Source: Devosia insulae DS-56 (lineage in GTDB: Bacteria > Pseudomonadota > Alphaproteobacteria > Rhizobiales > Devosiaceae). Taken from it: DNA of 49,003 nucleotides. Of the stretch, positions 34,169 through 43,061 are shown piece by piece. Under the pieces are notes generated by a model. It did no database searches and had not been told where the DNA came from. It saw only the letters and a list, made by a program, of their open reading frames with translations. The stretch covers positions 1-49,003 of the forward strand of contig NZ_LAJE02000219.1 in the NCBI RefSeq assembly GCF_000970465.2. The letters run 5' to 3'. Both the position numbers and the translations under genes were made by a program. Numbering within the stretch: the first letter of the stretch is position 1; each line of letters begins with the position of its first letter.

Positions 34169-36112
34169 ATGAGCGAGAGTTTGGTGTTCGCCCCCAGCGC
34201 GGCGGCGATTGCGCGGACGCGGACCACGGCGGCGCAGTACGAGGAAATGTACGCCCGCTCGCTGAGCGATCCGGATGGCTTCTGGAAAGAGCAGTCCCAG
34301 CGCATCGACTGGATCAAGCCCCCGACCAGGATCAAGAACACCAGCTACACGTACCCCGACATCTCGATCAAATGGTTCGAGGATGGGGTGCTGAACATCT
34401 CCGCCAACTGCGTCGATCGCCACCTCGCGACCCGCGCCGATGAGACGGCCATCATCTGGGAAGGCGATATTCCCGGCACCGACGACAAGGTCACCTACCG
34501 GCAGTTGCACGAGCGGCTCGGCCGCTTCGCCAATGTGCTGAAGGCCAATGGCGTCAAAAAGGGCGACCGGGTCACCATCTACATGCCGATGATCATCGAC
34601 ACCGCGGTGGCGATGCTGGCCTGCGCCCGCATCGGTGCGGTGCACTCGGTGATCTTCGGCGGCTTCTCGCCCGACTCGATCGCCGGCCGCATCAACGACT
34701 GTGATTCGAAGATCGTGCTGACCGCCGATGAAGGACGCCGCGGCGGCAAGACCATTCCGCTGAAGAAGAACGTCGACGAAGCGCTGCTCAAGACCCCGGG
34801 GGTCGAGCGCGTCATCGTGGTCAAGAACACCGGCAATGCGGTGGCGATGCAGGCCGGTCGCGACGTCTGGTACGCCGACGAGGCCGCCAAAGTCTCCGCC
34901 GACTGTGCCCCGGAGCCGATGAACGCCGAGGACCCGCTGTTCATCCTTTACACCTCGGGCTCCACCGGTAAGCCCAAGGGCGTGCTGCACACCACCGGCG
35001 GCTACATCGTCTGGGCCTCGCTCACCCACGAGCGCGTCTTCGACTACCAGCCGGGCGAGATCTACTGGTGCACGGCCGACGTCGGCTGGGTCACCGGCCA
35101 CAGCTATATCGTCTACGGGCCGCTCGCCAATGGCGCGACCACGGTGATGTTCGAGGGCATCCCGAGCTATCCCGATGCCGGCCGCTGCTGGCAGGTGGTG
35201 GAAAAGCACAAGGTCAACATCTTCTACACCGCGCCCACCGCCATCCGTGCGCTGATGGGCGCCGGCGCCGACATCCCCGACCAATACCCGATGCCGTCGC
35301 TGCGGCTGCTCGGCTCTGTGGGCGAGCCGATCAACCCGGAGGCCTGGCTCTGGTATCACAAGCACGTGGGCAAGGAGCGCTGCGAGATTGTCGACACCTG
35401 GTGGCAGACCGAAACCGGCGGCATCCTGATCTCGGCGCTGCCCGGCGCGATCGCCGCCAAGCCCGGTTCGGCCACCAAGCCGTTCTTCGGCATCAAGCCG
35501 ATCGTGCTGTCACCTGAGGGCAAGCTCCAGGAGCAGACCAAGGCCGAAGGCGTGCTCTGCATCGCCGACAGCTGGCCGGGCCAGATGCGCACGGTCTATG
35601 GCGACCACGCACGGTTCGTGTCGACCTATTTCGAGACCTACAAGGGCTACTACTTCACCGGCGACGGCTGTCGCCGCGACGAGGACGGCTACTACTGGAT
35701 CACCGGCCGCGTCGATGATGTGCTCAACGTCTCCGGCCACCGCATCGGCACGGCCGAGGTCGAGAGCGCGCTTGTGGCGCACCCCAAGGTCGCCGAGGCG
35801 GCGGTGGTCGGCTACCCGCACGACATCAAGGGGCAGGGCATCTACTGCTATGTCACCCTGATGGCCGGCGAGAAGGGCGACGACGCGCTGAAGACCGAGC
35901 TCCGGAACTGGGTGCGCAAGGAAATCGGCGCCATCGCTTCGCCCGACCTGATGCAGTTCGCCCCCGGCCTGCCCAAGACCCGCTCGGGTAAGATCATGCG
36001 CCGCATCCTGCGCAAGATCGCCGAGAACGATTATGGCGCGCTCGGCGATACGACCACCCTCGCCGATCCCGGCGTGGTAACGGACCTGATCGAGAACCGG
36101 CAGAACCGATAA
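34169..36112 (+). CDS. acs: Acetyl-CoA synthetase (AMP-forming)
   Basis: A 647-residue adenylate-forming ligase that makes acetyl-CoA from acetate, ATP and CoA. It has [20 protein letters not shown] (P-loop), [45 protein letters not shown], and the acetylatable Lys in [17 protein letters not shown], which is the usual target of Pat/CobB control. GGGAGG lies 7 nt upstream. It is a stand-alone gene flanked downstream by a large inverted repeat. Confidence 0.97.
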   Translation: MSESLVFAPSAAAIARTRTTAAQYEEMYARSLSDPDGFWKEQSQRIDWIKPPTRIKNTSYTYPDISIKWFEDGVLNISANCVDRHLATRADETAIIWEGDIPGTDDKVTYRQLHERLGRFANVLKANGVKKGDRVTIYMPMIIDTAVAMLACARIGAVHSVIFGGFSPDSIAGRINDCDSKIVLTADEGRRGGKTIPLKKNVDEALLKTPGVERVIVVKNTGNAVAMQAGRDVWYADEAAKVSADCAPEPMNAEDPLFILYTSGSTGKPKGVLHTTGGYIVWASLTHERVFDYQPGEIYWCTADVGWVTGHSYIVYGPLANGATTVMFEGIPSYPDAGRCWQVVEKHKVNIFYTAPTAIRALMGAGADIPDQYPMPSLRLLGSVGEPINPEAWLWYHKHVGKERCEIVDTWWQTETGGILISALPGAIAAKPGSATKPFFGIKPIVLSPEGKLQEQTKAEGVLCIADSWPGQMRTVYGDHARFVSTYFETYKGYYFTGDGCRRDEDGYYWITGRVDDVLNVSGHRIGTAEVESALVAHPKVAEAAVVGYPHDIKGQGIYCYVTLMAGEKGDDALKTELRNWVRKEIGAIASPDLMQFAPGLPKTRSGKIMRRILRKIAENDYGALGDTTTLADPGVVTDLIENRQNR

Positions 36113-36125
36113 GGTCGACTGAAGC

Positions 36126-36251
36126 AGACGGCCCCCTCCCATCCTCCCCCATGAAGGGGGAGGTGCACCGCTGGTTCATTTGGAACGATCGAAGACAGAG
36201 CCTCGACTCTTCACCTCCCCCTTCATGGGGGAGGCCGGGAGGGGGCCGTCT
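36126..36251. repeat. Large intergenic inverted repeat
   Basis: Two 40-bp arms (36126-36165 and 36212-36251) are reverse complements with only two mismatches, around a 46-bp spacer. Each arm also contains its own palindrome, CCTCCCCC-atgaa-GGGGGAGG. The element sits between acs and the GH3 hydrolase gene. It looks like a dispersed intergenic palindrome or a non-autonomous mobile unit; no transposase is present. Confidence 0.8.
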
Positions 36252-36331
36252 CTATCAGTCCGCCCCGACCAGCTTTTGCCGCACTCCTAGGCCACAAGCC
36301 CAGGCCCATTAGTCCCGAGAGACCCTCCTTC

Positions 36332-37435
36332 ATGCGCCTCGCCACGATGCTCCTCGCGACGCTTCTCCCCCTTGCCGCCTCGCCCGCCTTGGCCCAGTCG
36401 CTCGAGCAGATGGCTGGGCAGATGATCGTCGTCGGCTTTGTCGGCAACGGTGTCGACGACAAGGGTGTCGCGGCGCTCAGGGCCGAGATTGCGGCCGGTG
36501 ATATCGGCGGGGTCATGTACCTCAAGACCAACGTCGCGAGCCGCAAGGCGGTGGAAGCGATGAACACGGCGTTCCGCGAAGCAGCTCCAGCCGGGCTCCC
36601 GCCATTCATCACCCTCGACCAGGAGGGTGGGCTGGTCGAGCGCCTCGATAGCGCTGCTGGCTTCAAGGAAATCCCCGATGCGGCCTCGGTCGCGGCGAAG
36701 AACACACCGGCCGAGGCCCGCGGCATCTATGACGGACAGGCGCAGGGCGTTGCCGCCTGGGGCTTCAACGTCAATTTCGCGCCGGTGGTTGACCTGTCGG
36801 TCAACCCGAACAACCAGGTGATCGCCAAGTACGGCCGCGCCTTCGGCAAGGACGGCAAGCTGGTGGCCGAGTACGCCGCCGAGGTGATCGCCGCCCACCA
36901 TGCGGCCGGGCTGCTGACCTCGCTGAAGCATTTCCCCGGGCACGGCTCATCCACTGCCGACAGCCACGAGGGCTTTGTCGACATCACCAAGACCTGGAAG
37001 GACAGCGAACTCGAGCCCTATCGCGAGCTGATCTCAGGCGGCTACGACGACATGGTGATGATCGGCCACCTGATCGACACCAATGTCGATCCCTCCGGCA
37101 TGCCGTCGAGCCTGTCCAAGCCCTGGATCGAGGACGTGCTGCGCGGCAAGCTCGGCTTCAAGGGGGTGGTGATCACCGATGACCTGGAGATGGGCGCCAT
37201 CCGCGACCACTTCAGTCTCAAGGAGACGGTGCTCAACGCGGTGCGGGCCGGCGTCGATGTGCTGCTATTCTCCAATACCGCCTACCAGCGCGCCACACTT
37301 GGTGACGAGGTCCGCGCCATTCTTCTCGCCGAGGCCGAGGCCGATCCGGCGTTCAAGGCGCGTATCGAAGAGAGTTTTGCGCGCATCGTCGCGCTGAAAT
37401 CGCGCATCGGAGCCGAAAATGTCCAGCCTCAGTAA
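36332..37435 (+). CDS. Secreted glycoside hydrolase family 3 protein (beta-N-acetylhexosaminidase-like)
   Basis: 367 residues. An N-terminal signal peptide (MLLATLLPLAASPALAQ) directs export, unlike cytoplasmic NagZ. The GH3 core is clear: FITLDQEGGLVERL, NFAPVVDLSVNPNN, YAAEVIAAHHAAGLLTSLKHFPGHGSS-ADSHEG, which holds the His-Asp pair of NagZ-type enzymes, and the nucleophile Asp in GVVITDDLEMGAI. It should cleave beta-N-acetylglucosamine from cell-wall fragments or other glycans in the periplasm. The 3' end overlaps the DUF985 gene by 17 bp. Confidence 0.9.
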   Translation: MRLATMLLATLLPLAASPALAQSLEQMAGQMIVVGFVGNGVDDKGVAALRAEIAAGDIGGVMYLKTNVASRKAVEAMNTAFREAAPAGLPPFITLDQEGGLVERLDSAAGFKEIPDAASVAAKNTPAEARGIYDGQAQGVAAWGFNVNFAPVVDLSVNPNNQVIAKYGRAFGKDGKLVAEYAAEVIAAHHAAGLLTSLKHFPGHGSSTADSHEGFVDITKTWKDSELEPYRELISGGYDDMVMIGHLIDTNVDPSGMPSSLSKPWIEDVLRGKLGFKGVVITDDLEMGAIRDHFSLKETVLNAVRAGVDVLLFSNTAYQRATLGDEVRAILLAEAEADPAFKARIEESFARIVALKSRIGAENVQPQ

Positions 37436-37919
37436 GGCCGAGGTCATCGCGTCGCTCGGGCTTGGCGGCCATTTCGAGGGCGGCTATTTCCGCGAGACCT
37501 TCCGTCCGACCCATCGCGAGAAGCTGGAAACGGCACGCGGCCGACGCGGCACCATGACCAGCATCTACTACATGCTGACCGATGATTCCCCAGTGGACCA
37601 CTTCCACACCAAGCACTCGGACGGCATCCAGTTCCACCATTTCGGTGCGCCGCTGACCTATCACATGATCCACCCCGACGGCCGTTACGAGGCAGTGGTG
37701 CTGGGGCCGGACCTGGCGGCGGGGCAGGTGCCGAGCCTTGCAGTCGCCGGCGGCGTCTGGAAGGCGGCCGAGCTGCCCGCCGGTGAGTATGGCCTCGTCA
37801 GCGAAGTGGTGGCGCCAGGTTGGGAGATGGAGGACATGATCCTCGTCTCGCGCGCCGAGCTCTTGGCCCGTTTCCCTCAGCATGCCCAAGTGATCACCCG
37901 GCTCACCCCGGCGCCGTAA
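37419..37919 (+). CDS. DUF985 cupin protein
   Basis: 166 residues of the cupin-5/DUF985 type: GGHFEGGYFRETFRP, TSIYYMLTDDSPVDHFHTKHSDGIQFHHFGAPLTYHMIHPDG and VVAPGWEMEDMILVSRAELL. His residues in the HFHTKHSD and FHHF segments suit metal or sugar binding. The function is unknown; homologues resemble sugar epimerases. It overlaps the end of the secreted GH3 gene, so a link to amino-sugar handling is possible. Confidence 0.85.
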   Translation: MSSLSKAEVIASLGLGGHFEGGYFRETFRPTHREKLETARGRRGTMTSIYYMLTDDSPVDHFHTKHSDGIQFHHFGAPLTYHMIHPDGRYEAVVLGPDLAAGQVPSLAVAGGVWKAAELPAGEYGLVSEVVAPGWEMEDMILVSRAELLARFPQHAQVITRLTPAP

Positions 37920-38065
37920 CGCCGTCGCGGGGTTGTCGCGGTGGTGCTGCTTCATCTATGAGGGCCCGAGTTTTCCCCACCTGAGCCGGGGCGGGCGTCG
38001 AAAGCGCTCCCGTCCCATAGCTCAAATGGGCTAAACTCCGGTTCCCGAAGGCGAGAGGTTTTGGC

Positions 38066-38881
38066 ATGAGCGAAGAGGGCAGGGAGGTGCGGCGGGTACG
38101 TGCGCTGTTCATCTCCGACGTGCATCTCGGCATGCGTCCCACCCGCATCACCCAGCTGATTGATTTCCTGCGCTGGCACGAAGCCGAGACGATCTATCTC
38201 GTCGGCGACATCGTCGATGGCTGGCGGCTCGCCAAGGCCTGGCACTGGCCGGCGGAATACCACCAATTGGTCGAGATCTTCCTCGACAAGGCGCTCAGCG
38301 GCACCCGCATCGTGGTGCTGCCGGGCAATCATGACGAATTCCTGCGCGAGTATCTCGGCACCTATTTCGGCGAGGTCGAGTTCGTCGATCGCACCGTGCA
38401 CACCACGGCGCAGGGCAAGACCTACGTGGTCATGCATGGCGACCAGTTCGACGTCGTCGTCGCCCATGCGAAGTGGCTGGCGCATGTCGGCGACTGGGCC
38501 TACCGCGCTGCGCTCCGGCTCAACATCGCGGTCAACTGGGTGCGCCGCCGTATGGGCCTCACCTACTGGTCGCTCTCGGCCTGGGCCAAGCACAAGGTCA
38601 AGAACGCCGTCAGCGTCATTGGCCGCTTCGAGGAAGCGCTGACGCTGGAAGCCCGCGAGAGCGGCGCCGACGGCGTCATCTGTGGCCACATCCACTACGC
38701 CGACATGCACGAGCGGCTGGGCATCCACTACGTCAACACCGGCGACTGGGTGGAAAGCTGCACCGCCGTGGCCGAGACGCACGAAGGCGTGCTCGAACTG
38801 GTCCGCTGGACCGAAACCCCGCTGCCGCGCAAGCCACGCCGGCTGCGGCTCAGGCGAGCGCCGGCGGTTCCGGGGCAGTAA
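38066..38881 (+). CDS. plcP: PlcP-like metallophosphoesterase (often annotated as UDP-2,3-diacylglucosamine diphosphatase)
   Basis: 271 residues with the full calcineurin-like metal site: FISDVHLGMR, YLVGDIVDGWR, LPGNHDEFLRE, VVMHGDQFD and GHIHYADMH. The extended middle region (DWAYRAALRLNIAVNWVRRRMGLTYWSLSAWAKHKVKNAVSVIGRFEEAL) matches the PlcP type rather than short LpxH enzymes. PlcP of Sinorhizobium is a phospholipase C that breaks down phosphatidylcholine under phosphate starvation. Here the next gene is a glycosyltransferase behind Pho boxes, the partner known from lipid remodelling operons. GAGAGG lies about 7 nt upstream. No clear Pho box is seen before this gene itself. LpxH activity is the alternative. 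Confidence 0.72.
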   Translation: MSEEGREVRRVRALFISDVHLGMRPTRITQLIDFLRWHEAETIYLVGDIVDGWRLAKAWHWPAEYHQLVEIFLDKALSGTRIVVLPGNHDEFLREYLGTYFGEVEFVDRTVHTTAQGKTYVVMHGDQFDVVVAHAKWLAHVGDWAYRAALRLNIAVNWVRRRMGLTYWSLSAWAKHKVKNAVSVIGRFEEALTLEARESGADGVICGHIHYADMHERLGIHYVNTGDWVESCTAVAETHEGVLELVRWTETPLPRKPRRLRLRRAPAVPGQ

Positions 38882-38928
38882 AGCTCACATCCCAGCTCCG
38901 TCATTTCCTGTGTGACAGTCGGCCCTGT

Positions 38929-38968
38929 CCGTCATCGCACCGTCACACCCCATTCGCAGCCCTGTCAC
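38929..38968 (+). promoter_or_regulatory. Tandem Pho-box array (PhoB sites) upstream of the glycosyltransferase gene
   Basis: 7-bp half-sites spaced exactly 11 bp apart: CCGTCAT (38929), CCGTCAC (38940), CATTCGC (38951, degenerate) and CTGTCAC (38962). The first two make a classic 7+4+7 Pho box. Two further half-sites, CCGTCAT (38898) and an inverted CTGTCAC (38912-38918), lie upstream. The array ends 47 bp before the ATG at 39015. Confidence 0.72.
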
Positions 38969-39014
38969 CCGACTCTCGTAAACCCACGCCATCGCTTGCC
39001 GATGGATGGGTCCG

Positions 39015-40040
39015 ATGCGCAAGGTCTTGATCGTCACCGATGCCTGGTTGCCACAGACCAATGGGGTGGTGCGCTGCCTCGAAGCGGTCGGGCGGGAGTT
39101 GATGGGGCGGGGCCACGAGGTCAGCTACCTCACCCCCGAGGGGTTCTGGACCTTCCCGATGCCGACCTACCCCGAGATTCGGCTGTCGCTGGTGACCCCG
39201 ATGACCATCGGGCAAGTCATTGCCCGCGAGGCGCCGGACCATATCCACATCGCCACGGAAGGCCCGCTCGGCCTGCTCGCCCGCTTCGTCTGCCTCGAGC
39301 AGGGATTGGCCTTCACCACCAGCTACCACACCCGCTTCCCTGAATATGTCGCGGCGCGCATGCCGATTCCGACTGAATGGACCTATGGGTTCCTGCGCTG
39401 GTTCCACGGCTCCGCCGCCGCAACGCTGGTGCCCACTGCCTCGATGCAGGAAGAGCTTGCCTCGCGCCAGTTCGGCCATGTCCGCCTCTGGACCCGCGGC
39501 GTCGACCACTCCTGCTTCTCGCCGGGACCGAAGAGCGAGTTCCTCGATCTGCCCGGCCCGCATCTGCTCTATGTCGGCCGCGTCGCGGTGGAAAAGAACG
39601 TCGAGGCGTTCCTCAAACTCGATGTCCCCGGCACCAAGATCATCGTTGGCGACGGGCCGGCGCGGGCCGAGCTCAAGGCGCGCTACCCCGATGCAATGTT
39701 CCTCGGCCTGAGGACCGGCGAGGAGCTGTCGCGGCTCTATCGCTCGGCTGACGTCTTCGTCTTCCCCAGCCGCACCGACACCTTTGGCAACGTCATGATC
39801 GAGGCTTTGGCTTCTGGCGTCCCAGTGGCCGCGTACCCGGTCACCGGCCCGCGCGACATTCTTACCGACCCGGCCTGCGGCGCACTCGACGAGGACCTCG
39901 GCTTCGCCGTCATCCGTGCCTTGACCCTCAGCCGCGAAGCAGCGCGCGCCCACGCGCTCGGCTTCACCTGGGCCCGCTGTGCCGACCTCTTCCTCGAGGC
40001 GCTGGTCCCGGTGCGCGAAGCGGCAGCCAAGGCGGCATAA
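39015..40040 (+). CDS. GT4-family glycosyltransferase, probable glycolipid synthase
   Basis: 341 residues of the GT-B fold: VLIVTDAWLPQTNGVVRCLEAVGRELMGRGHEVSYLTPEG at the N-terminus, the middle FTTSYHTRFPEYV, and the C-terminal donor site LLYVGRVAVEKN..FL, GDGPARAELKARYP, FVFPSRTDTFGNVMIEALASGVPVAAYPV. It follows the PlcP-like gene and has its own Pho-box array. In marine and soil alphaproteobacteria the PlcP partner (Agt) adds hexose or hexuronic acid to diacylglycerol to make phosphorus-free glycolipids; the same role is inferred here. I chose the ATG at 39015, where homology starts; an ATG at 39006 is in frame. Confidence 0.8.
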   Translation: MRKVLIVTDAWLPQTNGVVRCLEAVGRELMGRGHEVSYLTPEGFWTFPMPTYPEIRLSLVTPMTIGQVIAREAPDHIHIATEGPLGLLARFVCLEQGLAFTTSYHTRFPEYVAARMPIPTEWTYGFLRWFHGSAAATLVPTASMQEELASRQFGHVRLWTRGVDHSCFSPGPKSEFLDLPGPHLLYVGRVAVEKNVEAFLKLDVPGTKIIVGDGPARAELKARYPDAMFLGLRTGEELSRLYRSADVFVFPSRTDTFGNVMIEALASGVPVAAYPVTGPRDILTDPACGALDEDLGFAVIRALTLSREAARAHALGFTWARCADLFLEALVPVREAAAKAA

Positions 40041-40143
40041 CAGCACCAGGTAACGCGCATTAACGCGGAGCCCGTTGATCTTTCCCCTGGCGCTCTGCAC
40101 TGTCCGGCGGTGCGGCGGATTCTCCCGCCGGGAGCACACCCGG

Positions 40144-41361
40144 ATGTCGTCGACCACCATCGCCCCGCGCATCTCGCCCGAGCTGCGCGCTGCGATCTAT
40201 CATTTCACCGTCTTCGGCAGCACCGGCGTAGCGTCCGTCTATCTGGGCATCTGGCTGATCAACCACGGCATCAGCGCCGAGGAGATCGGCATCATCAACG
40301 CCGCGCCGCTGGTCGCCATGCTGCTGGTCAACCAACTGGTGGGGCGCATCGCCGATCGCATGCCGGACTGGCGCGGCGTCATCATCGTCCTGTCGCTGAT
40401 ATCAGGGCTGGTGCCGATCGGGTTGTTCTTCGTCTCCGGCTTCTGGGGCATCCTCGGCATCTGGATATTCTCGGTGATGCCGGCCTTCGCGCTGGTGCCC
40501 GTCGTCGATGCCGCAACACTGCGGATGACGCAACGGCGGGGCACCGATTTCAGCGCGGTGCGCGCCTGGGGCACCGTCGGCTTCATGGTCGCAACGCTCT
40601 GTAGCGGCCCACTGATCGCCTGGCTCGGCGACGCGGCATTTGTTCCGGTGTTCGTCGCCTTCGCGCTGCTGCGTGCCGTGCTGGCGTTCCAGCTGCCGCA
40701 ATTCCGGTCCGGCGAGGATCGCGCCGCCACGAAGAAGGGCGCCAGCCATCTGCGCGAGGTGTTGAAGCCGTGGTTCGTGATGGGGCTGCTTGGCCTCAGC
40801 ATTCTCTATTCGACCCATAGCGCGATGACTGCCTTCGCCGCGATCCTGTGGACCGAGCAGGGCATCTCGCCGGGGCTGATCGGACCGCTTACCGCCACCA
40901 TGGCCGCTGCCGAAGCGGTGATGATGTTCGTCTGGAGCCGGCTGAAGCTCAAGGTTTCGGCGCGCCATATCATCATCTTCGCCTGTCTGGTCGCCGCCCT
41001 GCGCTGGACCGCGATGGCATTCTCGCCGCCGGTCTGGGTGCTGTTCGCGCTGCAGCTTTTGCACTCGATCACCTTCGCCATGGGCTATCTGGGCGGCATC
41101 TACTTCATCGCCAACTGGACCAGCGACGACATTGCCGCCGAGGCGCAGGGCTTCTCCTATGTGCTGCAACAGGCCATGTCGGTGGTGATCATCCTCGCCA
41201 TGGGCTGGTTCGTGGCCGCCTTTGGTCCAATGGCGTGGTTGTTCGTCGCGGCCTATGCCGTTCTCGGAGCGCTTTGCGTGGTGCTCTCGCTGAAGCTGCA
41301 GCCCCCATCCGCGCACCCGATCACGTCGGACCAGCTGACCGTAGCCGATCCGGCCCCCTGA
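40144..41361 (+). CDS. MFS transporter (HcaT/MFS_1-like), tandem copy 1
   Basis: A 405-residue transporter with 12 hydrophobic segments. It has VGRIADRMPDWR (loop 2-3 motif), RRGTDFSAVRAWGTVGFMVATL and NWTSDDIAAEAQGFSYVLQQAMSV, the pattern of the 3-phenylpropionate/nucleoside-like MFS branch. The substrate is not known. I chose the ATG at 40144, with GGGAG about 9 nt upstream; the frame is open 69 bp further. The next gene is a paralogue starting 8 bp after its stop. Confidence 0.87.
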   Translation: MSSTTIAPRISPELRAAIYHFTVFGSTGVASVYLGIWLINHGISAEEIGIINAAPLVAMLLVNQLVGRIADRMPDWRGVIIVLSLISGLVPIGLFFVSGFWGILGIWIFSVMPAFALVPVVDAATLRMTQRRGTDFSAVRAWGTVGFMVATLCSGPLIAWLGDAAFVPVFVAFALLRAVLAFQLPQFRSGEDRAATKKGASHLREVLKPWFVMGLLGLSILYSTHSAMTAFAAILWTEQGISPGLIGPLTATMAAAEAVMMFVWSRLKLKVSARHIIIFACLVAALRWTAMAFSPPVWVLFALQLLHSITFAMGYLGGIYFIANWTSDDIAAEAQGFSYVLQQAMSVVIILAMGWFVAAFGPMAWLFVAAYAVLGALCVVLSLKLQPPSAHPITSDQLTVADPAP

Positions 41362-41369
41362 GGTTTGAT

Positions 41370-42569
41370 ATGCCTGCCAAATCGGCCAGCGAGCCGTTCA
41401 TCACGCCCGAGCTGCGCGCCACGGCGTTCTACTTTTCCATCTACATGGCGGGAGCGGCGTTCAACGTCTATGGCGGCATCTGGTTCGCCGACAAGGGTCT
41501 GAGCTCCGAGCAGATCGGCATCATCAACGCCGTACCGGTGCTGGTGACGCTGCTGCTCAACATCGTCGTCGGCCGCGTCGCCGACAAAGCCTCCGACTGG
41601 CGGCAGGTGATCGTCTTCGGTTGCGGGCTCGGTGCGCTGATCCCCATCGCGCTGTTCTACGTCCACGATTTCTGGGGCATCCTGATCATCTGGACGCTGG
41701 CGCTCCTGCCCATCAATGTCATCGGTCCGGTCGTCGATGCCGCCACCATGCGGATGACGCGGCGGCGCGGCACCCAGTATGGCCCCATCCGCGCCTGGGG
41801 CACTGTCGGCTACATGGTGACATTGTTCGCCGTCGGTTGGGTGATCAGCCAGTTCGGCGGCGGCATCTTCCTGCCGATGTTCGTGGGCCTATCGATTCTC
41901 CGCGGCCTCGTCGCCTTCGGCCTGCCACGCTTCCGCGGCGGCGACGGCGAATTGAAGCCGCCGGTAACGGGCGCGACGCATCTCGGCGCGGTGATGAAGC
42001 CGTTCTTCCTGCTGCCGCTGGTCGGCTTCTCGATGGTCTACGCCACCCACATCGTGCTCAACGCCTTCCAGGCATTGCTGTGGATGGAGCAGGGGTTGTC
42101 GGCTGACCTGATCGCGCCGCTGCTCGCGCTCGCGGCCTTCGCCGAGGCGGCGATCATGTTCGCCTTCGGCCGGATCGCCCGGCGCTTCTCCGCCCGCAGC
42201 CTGATCCTGCTCTCCGCTGCCACGGCGGTGTTCCGCTGGATCTGCATGGGCTTCCAGCCCGGTCTCGAGTTCCTCATCCCCCTGCAACTGCTGCACGCCT
42301 TCACTTTTGCGCTGGGCTTCATGGGCTGCGTCAACTTCATCGCCAACTGGACCAGCGACGAGATTGCGGCCGAGGCGCAGGGGTTCTTCCAGATGCTGCA
42401 GCAGGCGATGAGTGTTGTCGCGCTCGTTGCCTTCGGCTGGCTCACCGGCCTGATGGGCGCCCAGGCCTACTTCGTCGCCGCGGCCTTCGCCTTTGTCGGC
42501 GCCGTGCTGATCTGGCTGTCGATCACCATGCAGGGCCCCAAGCGCCCGGCCGAAGCCAGGCTGGGCTAG
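41370..42569 (+). CDS. MFS transporter (HcaT/MFS_1-like), tandem copy 2
   Basis: A 399-residue paralogue of the preceding transporter. It shares the N-terminal ITPELRATAFYFSIYMAG/ISPELRAAIYHFTVFGS alignment, VGRVADKASDWR, RRRGTQYGPIRAWGTVGYMV and NWTSDEIAAEAQGFFQMLQQAMSV. TGAGG lies about 6 nt upstream of the ATG at 41370. The two were probably made by tandem duplication and are transcribed together. The substrate is not known. Confidence 0.87.
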   Translation: MPAKSASEPFITPELRATAFYFSIYMAGAAFNVYGGIWFADKGLSSEQIGIINAVPVLVTLLLNIVVGRVADKASDWRQVIVFGCGLGALIPIALFYVHDFWGILIIWTLALLPINVIGPVVDAATMRMTRRRGTQYGPIRAWGTVGYMVTLFAVGWVISQFGGGIFLPMFVGLSILRGLVAFGLPRFRGGDGELKPPVTGATHLGAVMKPFFLLPLVGFSMVYATHIVLNAFQALLWMEQGLSADLIAPLLALAAFAEAAIMFAFGRIARRFSARSLILLSAATAVFRWICMGFQPGLEFLIPLQLLHAFTFALGFMGCVNFIANWTSDEIAAEAQGFFQMLQQAMSVVALVAFGWLTGLMGAQAYFVAAAFAFVGAVLIWLSITMQGPKRPAEARLG

Positions 42570-42619
42570 CAAAGCCGACGCCGCGCTCTATCTCTCCTGG
42601 GTAACTCCAGGAGAGACCG

Positions 42620-43000
42620 ATGAACGATGCACCCAAATCCTATCAGCCGATCAACTTCGCCCAGAAATACGGGCTGTTCGCCGAGCAGTGGCAGCCCAAG
42701 GTGGTGGCCGAGCTGAACGACTATCAGTTCAAGCTGGTGCGCATCGAAGGCGACTTCGTCTGGCACGACCATCCCGATACCGACGAGGCCTTCATCGTGC
42801 TCGAAGGTGAGCTGCGCATCGATTTTCGCGATGGTGCGGTGACGGTGAAGCCTGGCGAGATGTTCGTGGTCAAGCAGGGCGTCGAGCACAAGCCCTATGC
42901 AGCTGGCGAAGTGAAGATGATGCTGATCGAACCGCGTGGCGTCACCAATACCGGATCAGCGCCGGGCGAACGCACGGCTCAGAACGACGTCTGGATCTGA
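42620..43000 (+). CDS. Cupin-domain protein
   Basis: 126 residues forming a single cupin barrel: FVWHDHPDTDEAFIVLEGELRIDF carries the first metal motif (H-H-E) and PGEMFVVKQGVEHKPYA the second (H). Small cupins of this type bind a metal and may be mannose-isomerase-like; the substrate is unknown. AGGAGAG lies about 6 nt upstream of the ATG. It follows the MFS pair by 50 bp. Confidence 0.85.
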   Translation: MNDAPKSYQPINFAQKYGLFAEQWQPKVVAELNDYQFKLVRIEGDFVWHDHPDTDEAFIVLEGELRIDFRDGAVTVKPGEMFVVKQGVEHKPYAAGEVKMMLIEPRGVTNTGSAPGERTAQNDVWI

Positions 43001-43007
43001 CGCATAA

Positions 43008-43036
43008 GAAAAAGGCCCGCGGTGTCCCGCGGGCCC
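43008..43036 (-). terminator. Rho-independent terminator of the gpr-like gene
   Basis: GGCCCGCGG (43014-43022) pairs with CCGCGGGCC (43027-43035) over a 4-nt loop. On the minus strand the stem is followed by TTTTTC. It lies 26 bp past the stop of the giant gene and 8 bp past the convergent cupin gene. Confidence 0.8.
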
Positions 43037-43061
43037 TCAGTCGAGGTCAATGTCGTGCGCC

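Noticed and set aside
38066-38881. LpxH (lipid A synthesis) for the metallophosphoesterase
   Set aside because: The extended middle region, the glycosyltransferase neighbour and the Pho boxes fit PlcP better. Most alphaproteobacteria use LpxI for the lipid A step. It is kept as an alternative.
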